Source of the DNA: an uncultured Rubritalea sp.
GTDB taxonomy: Bacteria > Verrucomicrobiota > Verrucomicrobiia > Verrucomicrobiales > Akkermansiaceae
Length of the DNA stretch: 64,000 nt
Assembly (NCBI GenBank): GCA_937923145.1
Contig: CALAJT010000027.1
Span: forward strand, 1-64,000
Direction of reading: 5' to 3'
In this document: positions 44,630 to 52,985 of the stretch, one piece after another
Position numbering within the stretch: the first letter of the stretch is position 1
How the letters are laid out: every line of letters begins with the position of its first letter
Made by a program: the position numbers and the translations under genes
The notes under the pieces: model-generated
What the model was told of the DNA's origin: nothing
Databases searched by the model: none
Seen by the model: the letters and a program-made list of their open reading frames with translations, nothing else

Positions 44630-44868
44630 TTGAGGTGAAGTTTGAAGAACTGGCTATTTTTGTTATAGCGAGTGTTTTTCTTTTTGTAGGATTCTTACAA
44701 TTCATTCACCGTTCCAGGGAGCGGAGCTATCGGAGGAAGCGACGTAATCAGATAGTCCAATGCCCAGTCTGCGGTGAAATATTTGAGGATAGAACTGCCG
44801 AGAAATTGCCTGCCTGCAGAGGCTGTGGAAGAAAAACTCTCAGAGGCAACGACCGTAGTTTAGGGTAG
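44626..44868 (+). CDS. Small membrane protein with a zinc ribbon
   Basis: 80 residues: N-terminal membrane helix (about 8-24), a basic patch (RSRERSYRRKRRNQ) and a four-cysteine ribbon (CPVCGEIF...CRGCGRKTL). Overlaps the preceding gene by four bases, so it completes the ExbB/ExbD/TonB-like operon. The ribbon would lie in the cytoplasm according to the positive-inside rule. Function unknown. Confidence 0.75.
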   Translation: MIEVKFEELAIFVIASVFLFVGFLQFIHRSRERSYRRKRRNQIVQCPVCGEIFEDRTAEKLPACRGCGRKTLRGNDRSLG

Positions 44869-44955
44869 TTAAACATCTCATGATGATCATGCTTGCCATG
44901 TTAAGCATTCTATTAATAATTAACTCCAATAACACAACTAAATCCAACACATTTT

Positions 44956-46203
44956 ATGAACGAACGCAGAGTAGTAATCACAGGTATAGGAGCTATTAGC
45001 CCGCTAGGTAATGATTTAGAAAGTACGTGGGAAGGTCTTAAGGCTGGGCGTAGTGGAATCGGTAAAATCACTAGCATGGATACTGATGGTTATTCAGTCC
45101 ACATAGCAGGAGAGGTCAAAGGATATGATCCTAAACCTTATTTTAATGACGCTAAAGACGCACGCAGAGCTGACGGGTATACGTTACTTGCGTTTGGTGC
45201 TTCTAAGATGGCTATGGAAGATTCTGGGCTAGATCCTGACGCAGTTGATAAGACGCGCGTAGGAGTCATGGTAGGTAGTGGTATCGGTGGTCTAGGCACT
45301 TTGGAAAGAGAGCACGAGAAGCTAGTAAAGCGAGGACCTTCTAAAGTCTCACCATTCGTCATTCCAATGATGATTTCAAATATCGCTAGTGGAATGATTA
45401 GTATGGAGTATGGATTCGGCGGACCTAATATGGTGATCGTGACAGCCTGTGCGACTGCAAATCACAATATTGGTGAAGCGTGGCGTATGATTAAATTTGG
45501 TGATGCAGATGCGTTCATCGCAGGTGGTGCAGAGGCTAGTATCCTCCCAATGGGACTGTCTGGATTTTCTAACATGAGAGCACTTTCCACACGCAATGAC
45601 GAACCTGAGAGAGCATCACGTCCATTTGACACAGGCAGAGACGGCTTTGTGATGGGTGAGGGAGCTGGTGTAGTAGTGATCGAAGAACTTGAGCACGCTA
45701 AAGCTCGTGGAGCTAAAATCTATGCAGAGCTCACTGGTTACGGTGTTAGCTCAGATGCGTATCACATGACTTCTCCTCATCCAGAGGGTGAGGGCGCTAG
45801 TCGCTGTATTGATATGGCATTAAAGCACGCTAAGCTGAATCCAGAAGATGTGACTTACGTTAATGCACACGGAACCTCCACACCTCTTGGCGACATCTGT
45901 GAGTCAAAGGCGATTAAGAAGAGCTTCGGTTCTCATGCTAAAGACGGACTCATCGTGAGTTCAACTAAGTCCATGACTGGTCACCTCCTCGGAGCGGCTG
46001 GTGGTGTAGAGCTTGCAGCATGTTTGATGGCTATGAAGGACAGTGTTATTCCACCAACTATTAATTTGGAAAATCAAGACCCTGAGTGTGATCTGGACTA
46101 TTGTGCTAATGTTGCACGAGAAGTTGAAGTGAAAGCAGCCTTGAGTAATTCATTCGGCTTTGGTGGACACAATGCGAGTTTGTTAGTCCAGAAATTTAGT
46201 TAG
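44956..46203 (+). CDS. fabF: 3-oxoacyl-ACP synthase II
   Basis: 415 residues. Condenses malonyl-ACP with acyl-ACP in fatty-acid elongation. Catalytic triad visible: Cys in VTACATANHNIG, His in NAHGTSTPLGD and His in SMTGHLLGAAGGVE; C-terminal NSFGFGGHNASLL completes the thiolase fold. acpP is not adjacent. A terminator follows 23 bases downstream. Confidence 0.97.
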   Translation: MNERRVVITGIGAISPLGNDLESTWEGLKAGRSGIGKITSMDTDGYSVHIAGEVKGYDPKPYFNDAKDARRADGYTLLAFGASKMAMEDSGLDPDAVDKTRVGVMVGSGIGGLGTLEREHEKLVKRGPSKVSPFVIPMMISNIASGMISMEYGFGGPNMVIVTACATANHNIGEAWRMIKFGDADAFIAGGAEASILPMGLSGFSNMRALSTRNDEPERASRPFDTGRDGFVMGEGAGVVVIEELEHAKARGAKIYAELTGYGVSSDAYHMTSPHPEGEGASRCIDMALKHAKLNPEDVTYVNAHGTSTPLGDICESKAIKKSFGSHAKDGLIVSSTKSMTGHLLGAAGGVELAACLMAMKDSVIPPTINLENQDPECDLDYCANVAREVEVKAALSNSFGFGGHNASLLVQKFS

Positions 46204-46226
46204 TCTTTTTAGTAAGATGATTTTTC

Positions 46227-46257
46227 AAAGCATCACGACCTTAGATCGTGGTGCTTT
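46227..46257. terminator. Bidirectional terminator between fabF and ldh
   Basis: AAAGCATCACGA...TCGTGGTGCTTT, a 12-bp stem with one G-U pair and a 7-base loop, followed by T on the right and preceded by TTTTTC on the left. It serves both convergent genes. Confidence 0.85.
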
Positions 46258-46268
46258 TTTTGGTTTAA

Positions 46269-47171
46269 CTACTTCTTCATACTTTCGTTTAAAGTTCTGG
46301 CAGATTTCTCTAACAGTTCTATTTCTCGGTCACTGAGAGGGGTTTCGTGGACTGCTACAACACCATCTTTACCGATTACCGCTGGCATACCAATGGGAAT
46401 GTTTCTGAGTGTCTCATCTTTAAAGTGTGGATAGTTTACTGAGAGCGGCATTACTTCGTGAGTATCATTTAGGATAGCACTGAGAATATGAATCGTAGAT
46501 GATCCTATGCCGAAATAGGTAGCACCTTTACCTTCTATAATATCATAGGCTTCACTGCGCACTGCTAGTTCCCATTTTTCTTTTTCTTCATCAGATAGAT
46601 TCAGTCTAGAATTTACTCCTGACCATGCTACGAACTCACTGTCTCCGTGTTCGCCGAGGACATATCCGTGGACATTATTTATATTGATACCAAGCTGCTC
46701 TGCGATACGCCATCTTAGTCTAGAAGAGTCTAGTAGTGTTCCTGAACCAAGAATCTGAGATTTAGGAAGGTCGAATACATCTTGAGCTATTTTAGTCATG
46801 ATATCCACAGGATTGGTAACCATGATAATAATTGTCTTAGGATTTAGTTTTCCAAGCTGGTCAGATATTGATTTAAGAATTTTCGTGTTCTTATCTAACA
46901 GATCTAATCGAGTCTCGCCCGGTTTTTGATTCGCTCCAGCTGTAATGATTATTACATCTAGCTCTTCAGCATTAAGTTGCTTAGCTTTGACGTGACTAAC
47001 TCGGCTATACTTTGAAAAGAGCAGTGTGTCCTTTAGATCTAAAGTCTGTGATTCTGTTAGATCATGATCTGGATCTAAAAGCTGAAAATGCGCTCCCAGA
47101 TTTTTCACTATTCCGCTCTGAGCGATATGTGCACCTACTTGACCGGCTCCGATGATTAATACTTGATCCAT
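46269..47171 (-). CDS. L-lactate dehydrogenase (LDH/MDH family)
   Basis: 300 residues. Rossmann GAGQVGAHIAQSG, catalytic loop GANQKPGETRLDLL where Gln occupies the specificity position (residue 102 in LDH numbering; malate dehydrogenases have Arg), the paired Arg in GTLLDSSRLRWRIA, and the catalytic His in GEHGDSEF. The Gln favours lactate over malate. Converges on fabF. Confidence 0.85.
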   Translation of the reverse strand: MDQVLIIGAGQVGAHIAQSGIVKNLGAHFQLLDPDHDLTESQTLDLKDTLLFSKYSRVSHVKAKQLNAEELDVIIITAGANQKPGETRLDLLDKNTKILKSISDQLGKLNPKTIIIMVTNPVDIMTKIAQDVFDLPKSQILGSGTLLDSSRLRWRIAEQLGININNVHGYVLGEHGDSEFVAWSGVNSRLNLSDEEKEKWELAVRSEAYDIIEGKGATYFGIGSSTIHILSAILNDTHEVMPLSVNYPHFKDETLRNIPIGMPAVIGKDGVVAVHETPLSDREIELLEKSARTLNESMKK

Positions 47172-47219
47172 GCTGAATAAATAGCATCTGAATCTGATAA
47201 TGCTAAGGGTTTTATGGAA

Positions 47220-47699
47220 TTATTCCCAAGAACTAAATGGAGACCTAGCTAAGCTAGCATTGGAATATCTACGGTCTGATGAAACACAATCTCCGATCCA
47301 GTCAGGGAGCGCAAACTTTTCATCTTCAGACTCTAGCTCGATCTCTGCGACAACTAATCCTGCATTGTCTCCTGTGAACTCATCAACCTCCCAAACTTTG
47401 CCAACATAAGTAATGAGATAGCGAAATTTCTCTACCACAGGGGAGTCGACATAATCTGTGATCATCACCTTGGCGTCTTCTAAAGGTATTTCGTATTCAA
47501 ATTCTGTTCTAGAGATACCACGCTCACCAGAAAGCTGTCCTTTTAAAGTTAGATAGGCGGATTCACCGACAATGCGAACTCTAACAGTAGTGCCTGAGTG
47601 GGTAGAAATGTATGCTTGCTTATACAGTTTCTTCTCTCCAGCTACCTTTTTCCAGTCCTGATTCTTGAGTAAAAACTTATGTTCGATTTCGTATGCCAT
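47220..47699 (-). CDS. CYTH-domain phosphohydrolase
   Basis: 159 residues, one CYTH domain. The N-terminal E-x-E-x-K motif is EIEHK; further conserved charges include VRVRIVGESAYLTLKG, FEYEIP and VWEVDEF, and AEIELES near the end. CYTH tunnel enzymes act on triphosphates (inorganic triphosphatase, thiamine triphosphatase or adenylate cyclase class IV); a lone short CYTH protein most often has triphosphatase activity. Substrate inferred only. Confidence 0.88.
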   Translation of the reverse strand: MAYEIEHKFLLKNQDWKKVAGEKKLYKQAYISTHSGTTVRVRIVGESAYLTLKGQLSGERGISRTEFEYEIPLEDAKVMITDYVDSPVVEKFRYLITYVGKVWEVDEFTGDNAGLVVAEIELESEDEKFALPDWIGDCVSSDRRYSNASLARSPFSSWE

Positions 47700-47722
47700 A
47701 AATTGGGGCAGAGATTAGAAGA

Positions 47723-48136
47723 TTAAGCGTCGACTAACTGCTCGATGATTTCCTGAAGTTCGTCAACTCCGTCTTTCCAGTCATCGTAATCCTCTGCTTC
47801 TTGCCAAATAGTAACTAGTTCTGAGTCACCAGCGAGAACCTTCTGCAGTGCTGCACTTGCTGTCTCAGGTAGGTCGGTGATGTCATCACACTCATTATCA
47901 CTAAGCCAGTCTTTAAGTTGCTCTGGAAGACCTTTACGCGGTTCGTCTAAGAGGGCTACGATGACCTCACACCCAGCCACAGCGATTACTGCTGTGTCGT
48001 AGTCAACATCATCGTCATCCTCAGGCAGGGTAATAGCTGAAAGGAGAAACTCCCTAGTTTCATCCGCCTCTACGAGTTCGGAAATCCAGTCTACTGCTGT
48101 GTCGTCTTCAAATGTTCTTGTGCCCCATGTTGCCAT
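47723..48136 (-). CDS. DUF4259 domain protein
   Basis: 137 residues from ATG 48136 (an in-frame ATG at 48211 adds 25 residues with no family support). Opens with MATWGTRTFEDDTAVDW, the DUF4259 signature. Highly acidic and helical, no signal. Function unknown; possibly related to immunity or regulatory small proteins, but I cannot support that from sequence. Lies 23 bases upstream of the CYTH gene on the same strand. Confidence 0.8.
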   Translation of the reverse strand: MATWGTRTFEDDTAVDWISELVEADETREFLLSAITLPEDDDDVDYDTAVIAVAGCEVIVALLDEPRKGLPEQLKDWLSDNECDDITDLPETASAALQKVLAGDSELVTIWQEAEDYDDWKDGVDELQEIIEQLVDA

Positions 48137-48266
48137 AATAGTCGTTTGGTAAAATCTTGGTTTTGAATATTGCTTAGGGACATCATGAAAAAGAAACCTA
48201 CGATGTGGCAAGAGGTAACTGCATTTTTTTTCATCTTATTTCAGGATTTTATCTAGAAACAAAAAA

Positions 48267-48294
48267 ATGCAGCGCCCTAAAACGAGCGCTGCAT
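48267..48294 (-). terminator. Rho-independent terminator after lpdA
   Basis: ATGCAGCGC / GCGCTGCAT 9-bp perfect stem with a 10-base loop; on the minus strand it is followed by seven T. Lies 48 bases after the lpdA stop. Confidence 0.88.
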
Positions 48295-48342
48295 GGAATA
48301 TTTGTCTCCTAACTTGTTAGAGTTAAGTTGCTAGAAGTTTTC

Positions 48343-49719
48343 TTAGAAGTGAATCGCATGACCATCTGCATCGAGAGTAGCTTCATGGATTGCTTCTGCA
48401 AGTGTAGGGTGTGCGTGGATAGTGCCGTGAATTTCATCAGTAGTGCACTCCATTTCCAGAGCTAGCCCCATCTCAGCGATAAGCTCAGTAGCGTTCTCTC
48501 CAATGATGTGAGCTCCGAGTAATTCTCCGTGTTCCTTGCCAAAGAGGAGCTTGACGAAGCCTTCTGTATCACCAGAAGCCTGCGCTTTACCGATCGCAGC
48601 GTAAGGGAAGTTACCAACCTTGTAGTCTACTCCTTCTTCCTTTAGCGCGCGCTCAGTCTTACCTACTGATGCTACTTGTGGGTGAGCGTAGGTGCAGCCT
48701 GGGAAGTTGCCGACTTTCTTCGGTGTGTAACCTTCCACGAACATGCCTTCGACACACTGAGTAGCTTCATAAGATGCTGTGTGAGCGAGCCATGGTGGAC
48801 CAGAAATGTCTCCACATGCGTAAACGCTAGGGATAGAAGTTTCATAACGGTCGCCGACCTTTATAAATCCACGGTCGAGCTCAGGTTCCATGCCGCCAGG
48901 TAATACTGGTGCCACTCCGATTGCTACGAGGCATACTTCTGCGGTGATTTCTTGGCTTCCTTTGGCATTTTCTACTGTGAGAGTGACTGAGTTTCCATTG
49001 TCCTGAGTAGCGACTACCTTGCTGTCAACCAGGCACTTGATGCCTTGCTTCTTGAATGATTTAGTAAGAGCAGCGCCGACTTCATCATCCTCTACAGGGA
49101 GAAGATTTGGCATCATTTCTACGAGCGTGACCTTAGTGCCGAATGCATTGTAGATGTAAGCGAATTCTACACCAATAGCTCCAGCTCCGATGATTACCAT
49201 TTCCTTAGGCTGGTTTTCTAGGATCATCGCTTCCTTTGAAGAAATAACTGACTTACCATTAAATGGAAGTGGCGGAAGAGCGCGTGACTTGCAGCCAGTT
49301 GAAATGAGAATGTTAGTTCCTTCTACGATGGACTGCTTGCCGTCCGCATCAGTAACCTCTACTTTATTAGGTCCTGCGATGCTGCCGTAGCCCTTTATGT
49401 AGTCGATCTTGTTCTTCTTGAAGAGGAATTCGATTCCTGATGCAAGACGAGTCGAAACCTTACGTGAACGACCTATTACTGTGGACCAATCATACTGAAG
49501 GTTATCGAATGAAAGACCGAACTCCTTGGCTTTCTTAGTGAGAGTCTGATATAGCTCTGCGTTCTTGAGCAATGCCTTGGTAGGGATACATCCCCAGTTA
49601 AGGCATGTTCCGCCTGCTCGCTCGACTTCTACACAAGCTACTTTTTTGCCTAATTGAGCTGCACGGATAGCGCCTACATAACCTGCAGGGCCTCCACCTA
49701 TTACTATAAGATCATACAT
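48343..49719 (-). CDS. lpdA: Dihydrolipoyl dehydrogenase (E3)
   Basis: 458 residues from ATG 49719, where MYDLIVIGGGPAGYVGAI begins the FAD-binding motif (an upstream in-frame GTG at 49749 adds 10 residues). Redox-active disulphide in GGTCLNWGCIPTKALL, NAD motif IIGAGAIGVEFAYIYNAFG, and the C-terminal dimer interface with HAHPTLAE supplying the catalytic His. E3 of 2-oxoacid dehydrogenase complexes; the E1 and E2 genes are not nearby. Confidence 0.96.
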   Translation of the reverse strand: MYDLIVIGGGPAGYVGAIRAAQLGKKVACVEVERAGGTCLNWGCIPTKALLKNAELYQTLTKKAKEFGLSFDNLQYDWSTVIGRSRKVSTRLASGIEFLFKKNKIDYIKGYGSIAGPNKVEVTDADGKQSIVEGTNILISTGCKSRALPPLPFNGKSVISSKEAMILENQPKEMVIIGAGAIGVEFAYIYNAFGTKVTLVEMMPNLLPVEDDEVGAALTKSFKKQGIKCLVDSKVVATQDNGNSVTLTVENAKGSQEITAEVCLVAIGVAPVLPGGMEPELDRGFIKVGDRYETSIPSVYACGDISGPPWLAHTASYEATQCVEGMFVEGYTPKKVGNFPGCTYAHPQVASVGKTERALKEEGVDYKVGNFPYAAIGKAQASGDTEGFVKLLFGKEHGELLGAHIIGENATELIAEMGLALEMECTTDEIHGTIHAHPTLAEAIHEATLDADGHAIHF

Positions 49720-49912
49720 ATAATTTGTGTGTTTTAGTGTTTGTGTCACTGAGCGTGTGATACCCAGTGCTATTGATGGCAGGAGACTTGGCTATTTTGG
49801 GGGAAAGTTCAAATTGATAATTATAAAAATGGGGTTTTTCTCATATCTGGTTCATTAGACTCATGACATGTTTACGATTGCGTATTTCTCAGTCGTTATT
49901 ATCCTAACGCAC

Positions 49913-50482
49913 ATGCCAGCATTTCCTAAGCCTATCCATCTTTCTCATCACTTCATTAGAGAAGCACTTAACGCTGGAGATACTGTCATTGATGCTACAT
50001 TAGGAAATGGTCATGACGCTCTATTTCTTGCGAAGTTGGTAGGTGAAAGAGGAGTTGTCTTTGGGTTTGATGTTCAAAAATCCGCAATCCAGTCATCCTC
50101 TGAACTAATGCAGAGTAGTGAAATTAGCCATGATAGATATCATTTTCTACATGCGGGACATGAAGAGATGAATGGCCATGTAGTGGATGAAGTCAGTGTG
50201 ATAATGTTTAATCTCGGCTATCTTCCGAATGCTGATAAATCAGTAATTACGACTGAAGACACTACTCTTCTAGCACTTGAACAGTCTTTAGGTCTGTTAA
50301 AAGTAGGGGGACTAGTAAGTATAATGTGCTATCCAGGTCATGATGGTGGCGATAGAGAAGCAGATGCTGTTAGGAAATGGTGCTCAGAACTAGCGCGTGA
50401 GAATTATAGAGTAGCGGAATACGGATTACTAAATGCTCCTAACAATCCTCCATTTTTAGTTCTCATCGAGAAAACAAAATAA
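49913..50482 (+). CDS. Class I SAM-dependent methyltransferase, YtqB/MnmM-like
   Basis: 189 residues from ATG 49913 (an upstream in-frame ATG at 49868 adds a hydrophobic extension without support). SAM-binding VIDATLGNGHDALFLAKLVG, then FGFDVQ and VSVIMFNLGYLPNADK, the motif of the rRNA-methylase YtqB family; YtqB of Bacillus has been reassigned as the tRNA wobble-uridine methylase MnmM. Either a tRNA or rRNA target is possible. Divergent from lpdA. Confidence 0.82.
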   Translation: MPAFPKPIHLSHHFIREALNAGDTVIDATLGNGHDALFLAKLVGERGVVFGFDVQKSAIQSSSELMQSSEISHDRYHFLHAGHEEMNGHVVDEVSVIMFNLGYLPNADKSVITTEDTTLLALEQSLGLLKVGGLVSIMCYPGHDGGDREADAVRKWCSELARENYRVAEYGLLNAPNNPPFLVLIEKTK

Positions 50483-50519
50483 TGTGTTAGAGTTTTGATT
50501 TTTATAGTCGAAGTGATCG

Positions 50520-51563
50520 TTAAATATAGTCTTCTAACAGAACATTTAAAGCCTTACGAAACGGACTAGGCATTGGAAGGTTTTCTAGTTCTGTTAGAGA
50601 GTGCCATTGCTCAATAAGCTCACTTTGGTTGTCTGCTTTTGGGAGCCTCTGTGGATCTGCCTGATAGACTCTTAAGCTCACTTTATGGTGGGTGATCGCG
50701 TAGCTTGTTTTTAATAGGAGAGGTAGAGCTTCGGTTTGTTGATATTTACGTAGTGGTAACTTCCACATGCCAGCTCTTCTGTTTTTAGAGGATTCCTGTT
50801 CTAGTAATATACCTTTATTCGGATCAATAGCAAAGAGAGCAAACTCATCTACCAAGACTGTTTTCTTGGCGGACTTTTTAATAGGGAGTAGCTCAGGAGA
50901 TTTAGTGTGGCAATATATGCTGATTACACATGCATCACATTTGGGTGATTTATTCGTGCATGTCTGCTGACCATGCTCCATGAGTGCGGAGTTATAACTC
51001 CTCGGGTAATTGTTAGAAAGTAATGCCTCTGCCCATTGCCAGAGTTGCTTAGTGCCTCCACCAGTATCCACGCGCTCTTTGAAATCAAAAATACGGCTAA
51101 ATATCCGCGCTACATTTGCATCTACGATAGGCTGCGGATCATCATAAGCGAAGGAGGCCACCGCCCCAGCTGTGTAACGCCCAACTCCAGGAAGATTTAA
51201 AATCTCTGGGTGAAGCTTGGGGAATTTTCCTCCGTGATCCTCACAGATAGCGATCGCTGCTTTCTGTAAATTTCTCACTCTACGATAATATCCGAGACCT
51301 TCCCAGGCACTGAGGATTTCGGCTTCGGAGGCTACTGCCAATTCTTTTGGAGTAGGGAACTTCTTTAGGAAATTTGTGAAAAAACCTTTGTTCAGAACAG
51401 TCGCAACCTGCGTCTGCTGGAGCATGATTTCAGAAATAAGAATAGCCCATGGATCAGTTGTCTGTCGCCACGGGTAGGGTTTTGCTACCTGCTCAAACCA
51501 ATCTACCAACGCGCGTTGAAATTTTTGCGGCTCATCCAGAGCGTTTCTCTTCTTAGTCATCAA
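50520..51563 (-). CDS. mutY: A/G-specific adenine glycosylase
   Basis: 347 residues. Removes adenine opposite 8-oxoguanine. Helix-hairpin-helix and catalytic region: QQTQVATV, GLGYYRRVRNLQKAA, LPGVGRYTAGAVASFAYDDPQPIVDANVARI (catalytic Asp). The 4Fe-4S ligands have the expected C-x6-C-x2-C-x5-C spacing in CTNKSPKCDACVISIYC. The C-terminal NUDIX-like domain (about 230-347) recognises 8-oxoG. Start at 51563 or 51560 (Met-Met). Confidence 0.96.
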   Translation of the reverse strand: MMTKKRNALDEPQKFQRALVDWFEQVAKPYPWRQTTDPWAILISEIMLQQTQVATVLNKGFFTNFLKKFPTPKELAVASEAEILSAWEGLGYYRRVRNLQKAAIAICEDHGGKFPKLHPEILNLPGVGRYTAGAVASFAYDDPQPIVDANVARIFSRIFDFKERVDTGGGTKQLWQWAEALLSNNYPRSYNSALMEHGQQTCTNKSPKCDACVISIYCHTKSPELLPIKKSAKKTVLVDEFALFAIDPNKGILLEQESSKNRRAGMWKLPLRKYQQTEALPLLLKTSYAITHHKVSLRVYQADPQRLPKADNQSELIEQWHSLTELENLPMPSPFRKALNVLLEDYI

Positions 51564-51639
51564 GCTGAAGTTGCTCTACACGAGCAACTTCGTCTATAGA
51601 TTTTTTTGACTATTGCAATCTATCATCATCTATCGCGGC

Positions 51640-51786
51640 TTATCGTTGTGGAGGACCACCTCTGCGATCGTCACCTTTTTGACCGCGCTCAGGCTCAGGA
51701 TCGATGCTCCCATCACCATCACCATCATGGTCTTCTCCTGCTAGGCTATTAGCATGGTTAAAATGAGAGTTGTTAGTTTTTCATAC
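51640..51786 (-). pseudogene. Remnant of a small acidic exported protein
   Basis: Two overlapping frames on this strand make sense only if joined: one reads KLTTLILTMLIA, a signal-peptide-like stretch, the other reads SLAGEDHDGDGDGSIDPEPE then a basic, Gly/Pro-rich end and a TAA at 51642-51640. The signal-like frame has no in-frame start because the A-run after ATG is one base short, and the switch between frames needs a second shift near 51742. DxDxDG repeats suggest a calcium-binding-like protein. Tentative. The neighbouring 51787-51897 shows nothing clear. Confidence 0.3.
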
Positions 51787-51897
51787 AGACGATATAGCCT
51801 CTCTTGTTAGAAAAAGCTTTTAATTCATTTGTATTATTAGTCTGGGTATTGGCTAGTCAGTCTAAAATTTAGTTGTTAGCATCTAACTGTGATCAGC

Positions 51898-52968
51898 ATG
51901 TTTGATAAGATTGATTTACCTGATCGTCTAGACCCGGTGACGGTGAAGGAACTACGGCAAGGCTTACGCCGTGGTAGTTTTCTGATTCCATTTGTCGCTA
52001 TCCATATCTTTGCCATCGCTGCGATGTTTACTGAGTTTCATTTAGACGATGCTCCTGCGTATGATTGACACACAGGATTGATGCAGATCTTTTTATTTTT
52101 TGATAATAGCCCATTCTGGTGGGTAGCAGGCATCATCTGTATGGTAGGAATGCCGCTTGGGGCACTCATGCTGATGACACCAGAAATGAAGGAGGGGAAT
52201 TACGAGTTGCTTCAGATGACACCACTATCTAGGTGGGAAATTGTTATCGGAAAAGTTATTGCCATGTGGTCGATCTGTCTCCTAACATTTTGCTCACTCA
52301 TACCTTACATGATAGTGCGTTACTTCGTGGGAGGAATGGAGGAATGGAGGAATTTTAGTATGGCTCTATCAGTTCTCTTTGTCTCAGCCATTATCTGTGC
52401 AGGGTCGTTAGCAGCATCATCTTATAAAGGAGCAGTGAAGCGTGGCTTGATAATGATTCTTTTCGCTACTTCTGCCATAGCCTCTGGAATGGTAGGTCTA
52501 GGCTTCTGTGCGACAGTCTCAAATGGTTGCGGACTTTTCTATCATCTCAACGCAATTTGCTTCATCCTTTGCTACACATTACTAGGACTCGTCATGGCTA
52601 GATCTAGAATTCGTCTCACTGTGCATCATTACGAAGTCAAGCCAAGCTGGATGATCATTTGTCTGCTAATTTTCACCCCTTTAGTAGTAGGCATGGCTAC
52701 ACTCATTTCCTTCGGCTGGTTCAGTTGCTTAGGCTTTATTGCTATGGGCATAGTGTCCAGATACGCCGATGTTTCACCTACAGCCTCTGAGTATAAAGGT
52801 CCAGCAGTAACCAATATTCCAGATAGTTCTCTTGATGAAGTAGTAAAAGTTTCACCTGCAAGGATTGAGGAGAAAGAGCTAATACTAGGTTTCCCAAAAT
52901 TAACTCCATTAAAACCAGTTATAAAGTATCCGAAGCTGAATAAAGACGAATACGATGGCTGGAAGTGA
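51898..52968 (+). pseudogene. ABC-2-type membrane protein gene split by an in-frame UGA
   Basis: ATG 51898 opens a frame (MFDKIDLPDRLDPVTVKELR, the usual start of this verrucomicrobial permease-like family as I recall it) that runs 56 codons to TGA 52066-52068 and continues in the same frame, without another stop, to 52968, 356 codons in all. The downstream part has about six membrane helices (PFWWVAGIICMVGMPLGALMLM, VIGKVIAMWSICLLTFCSLIPY and others) and a soluble tail. TTG 52078 could start only the second part. Probably a recent nonsense mutation; UGA recoding as Sec is possible in principle because selB and selD are present, but no convincing SECIS follows. Confidence 0.65.
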
Positions 52969-52985
52969 TTCGCTTATTTTTCTGA

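Noticed and set aside
51714-51735. CATCACCATCACCATCAT-like string resembling a His-tag coding sequence (vector contamination)
   Set aside because: Read on the minus strand it encodes DHDGDGDG within an acidic, calcium-binding-like segment that continues into native-looking sequence; no vector features around it.
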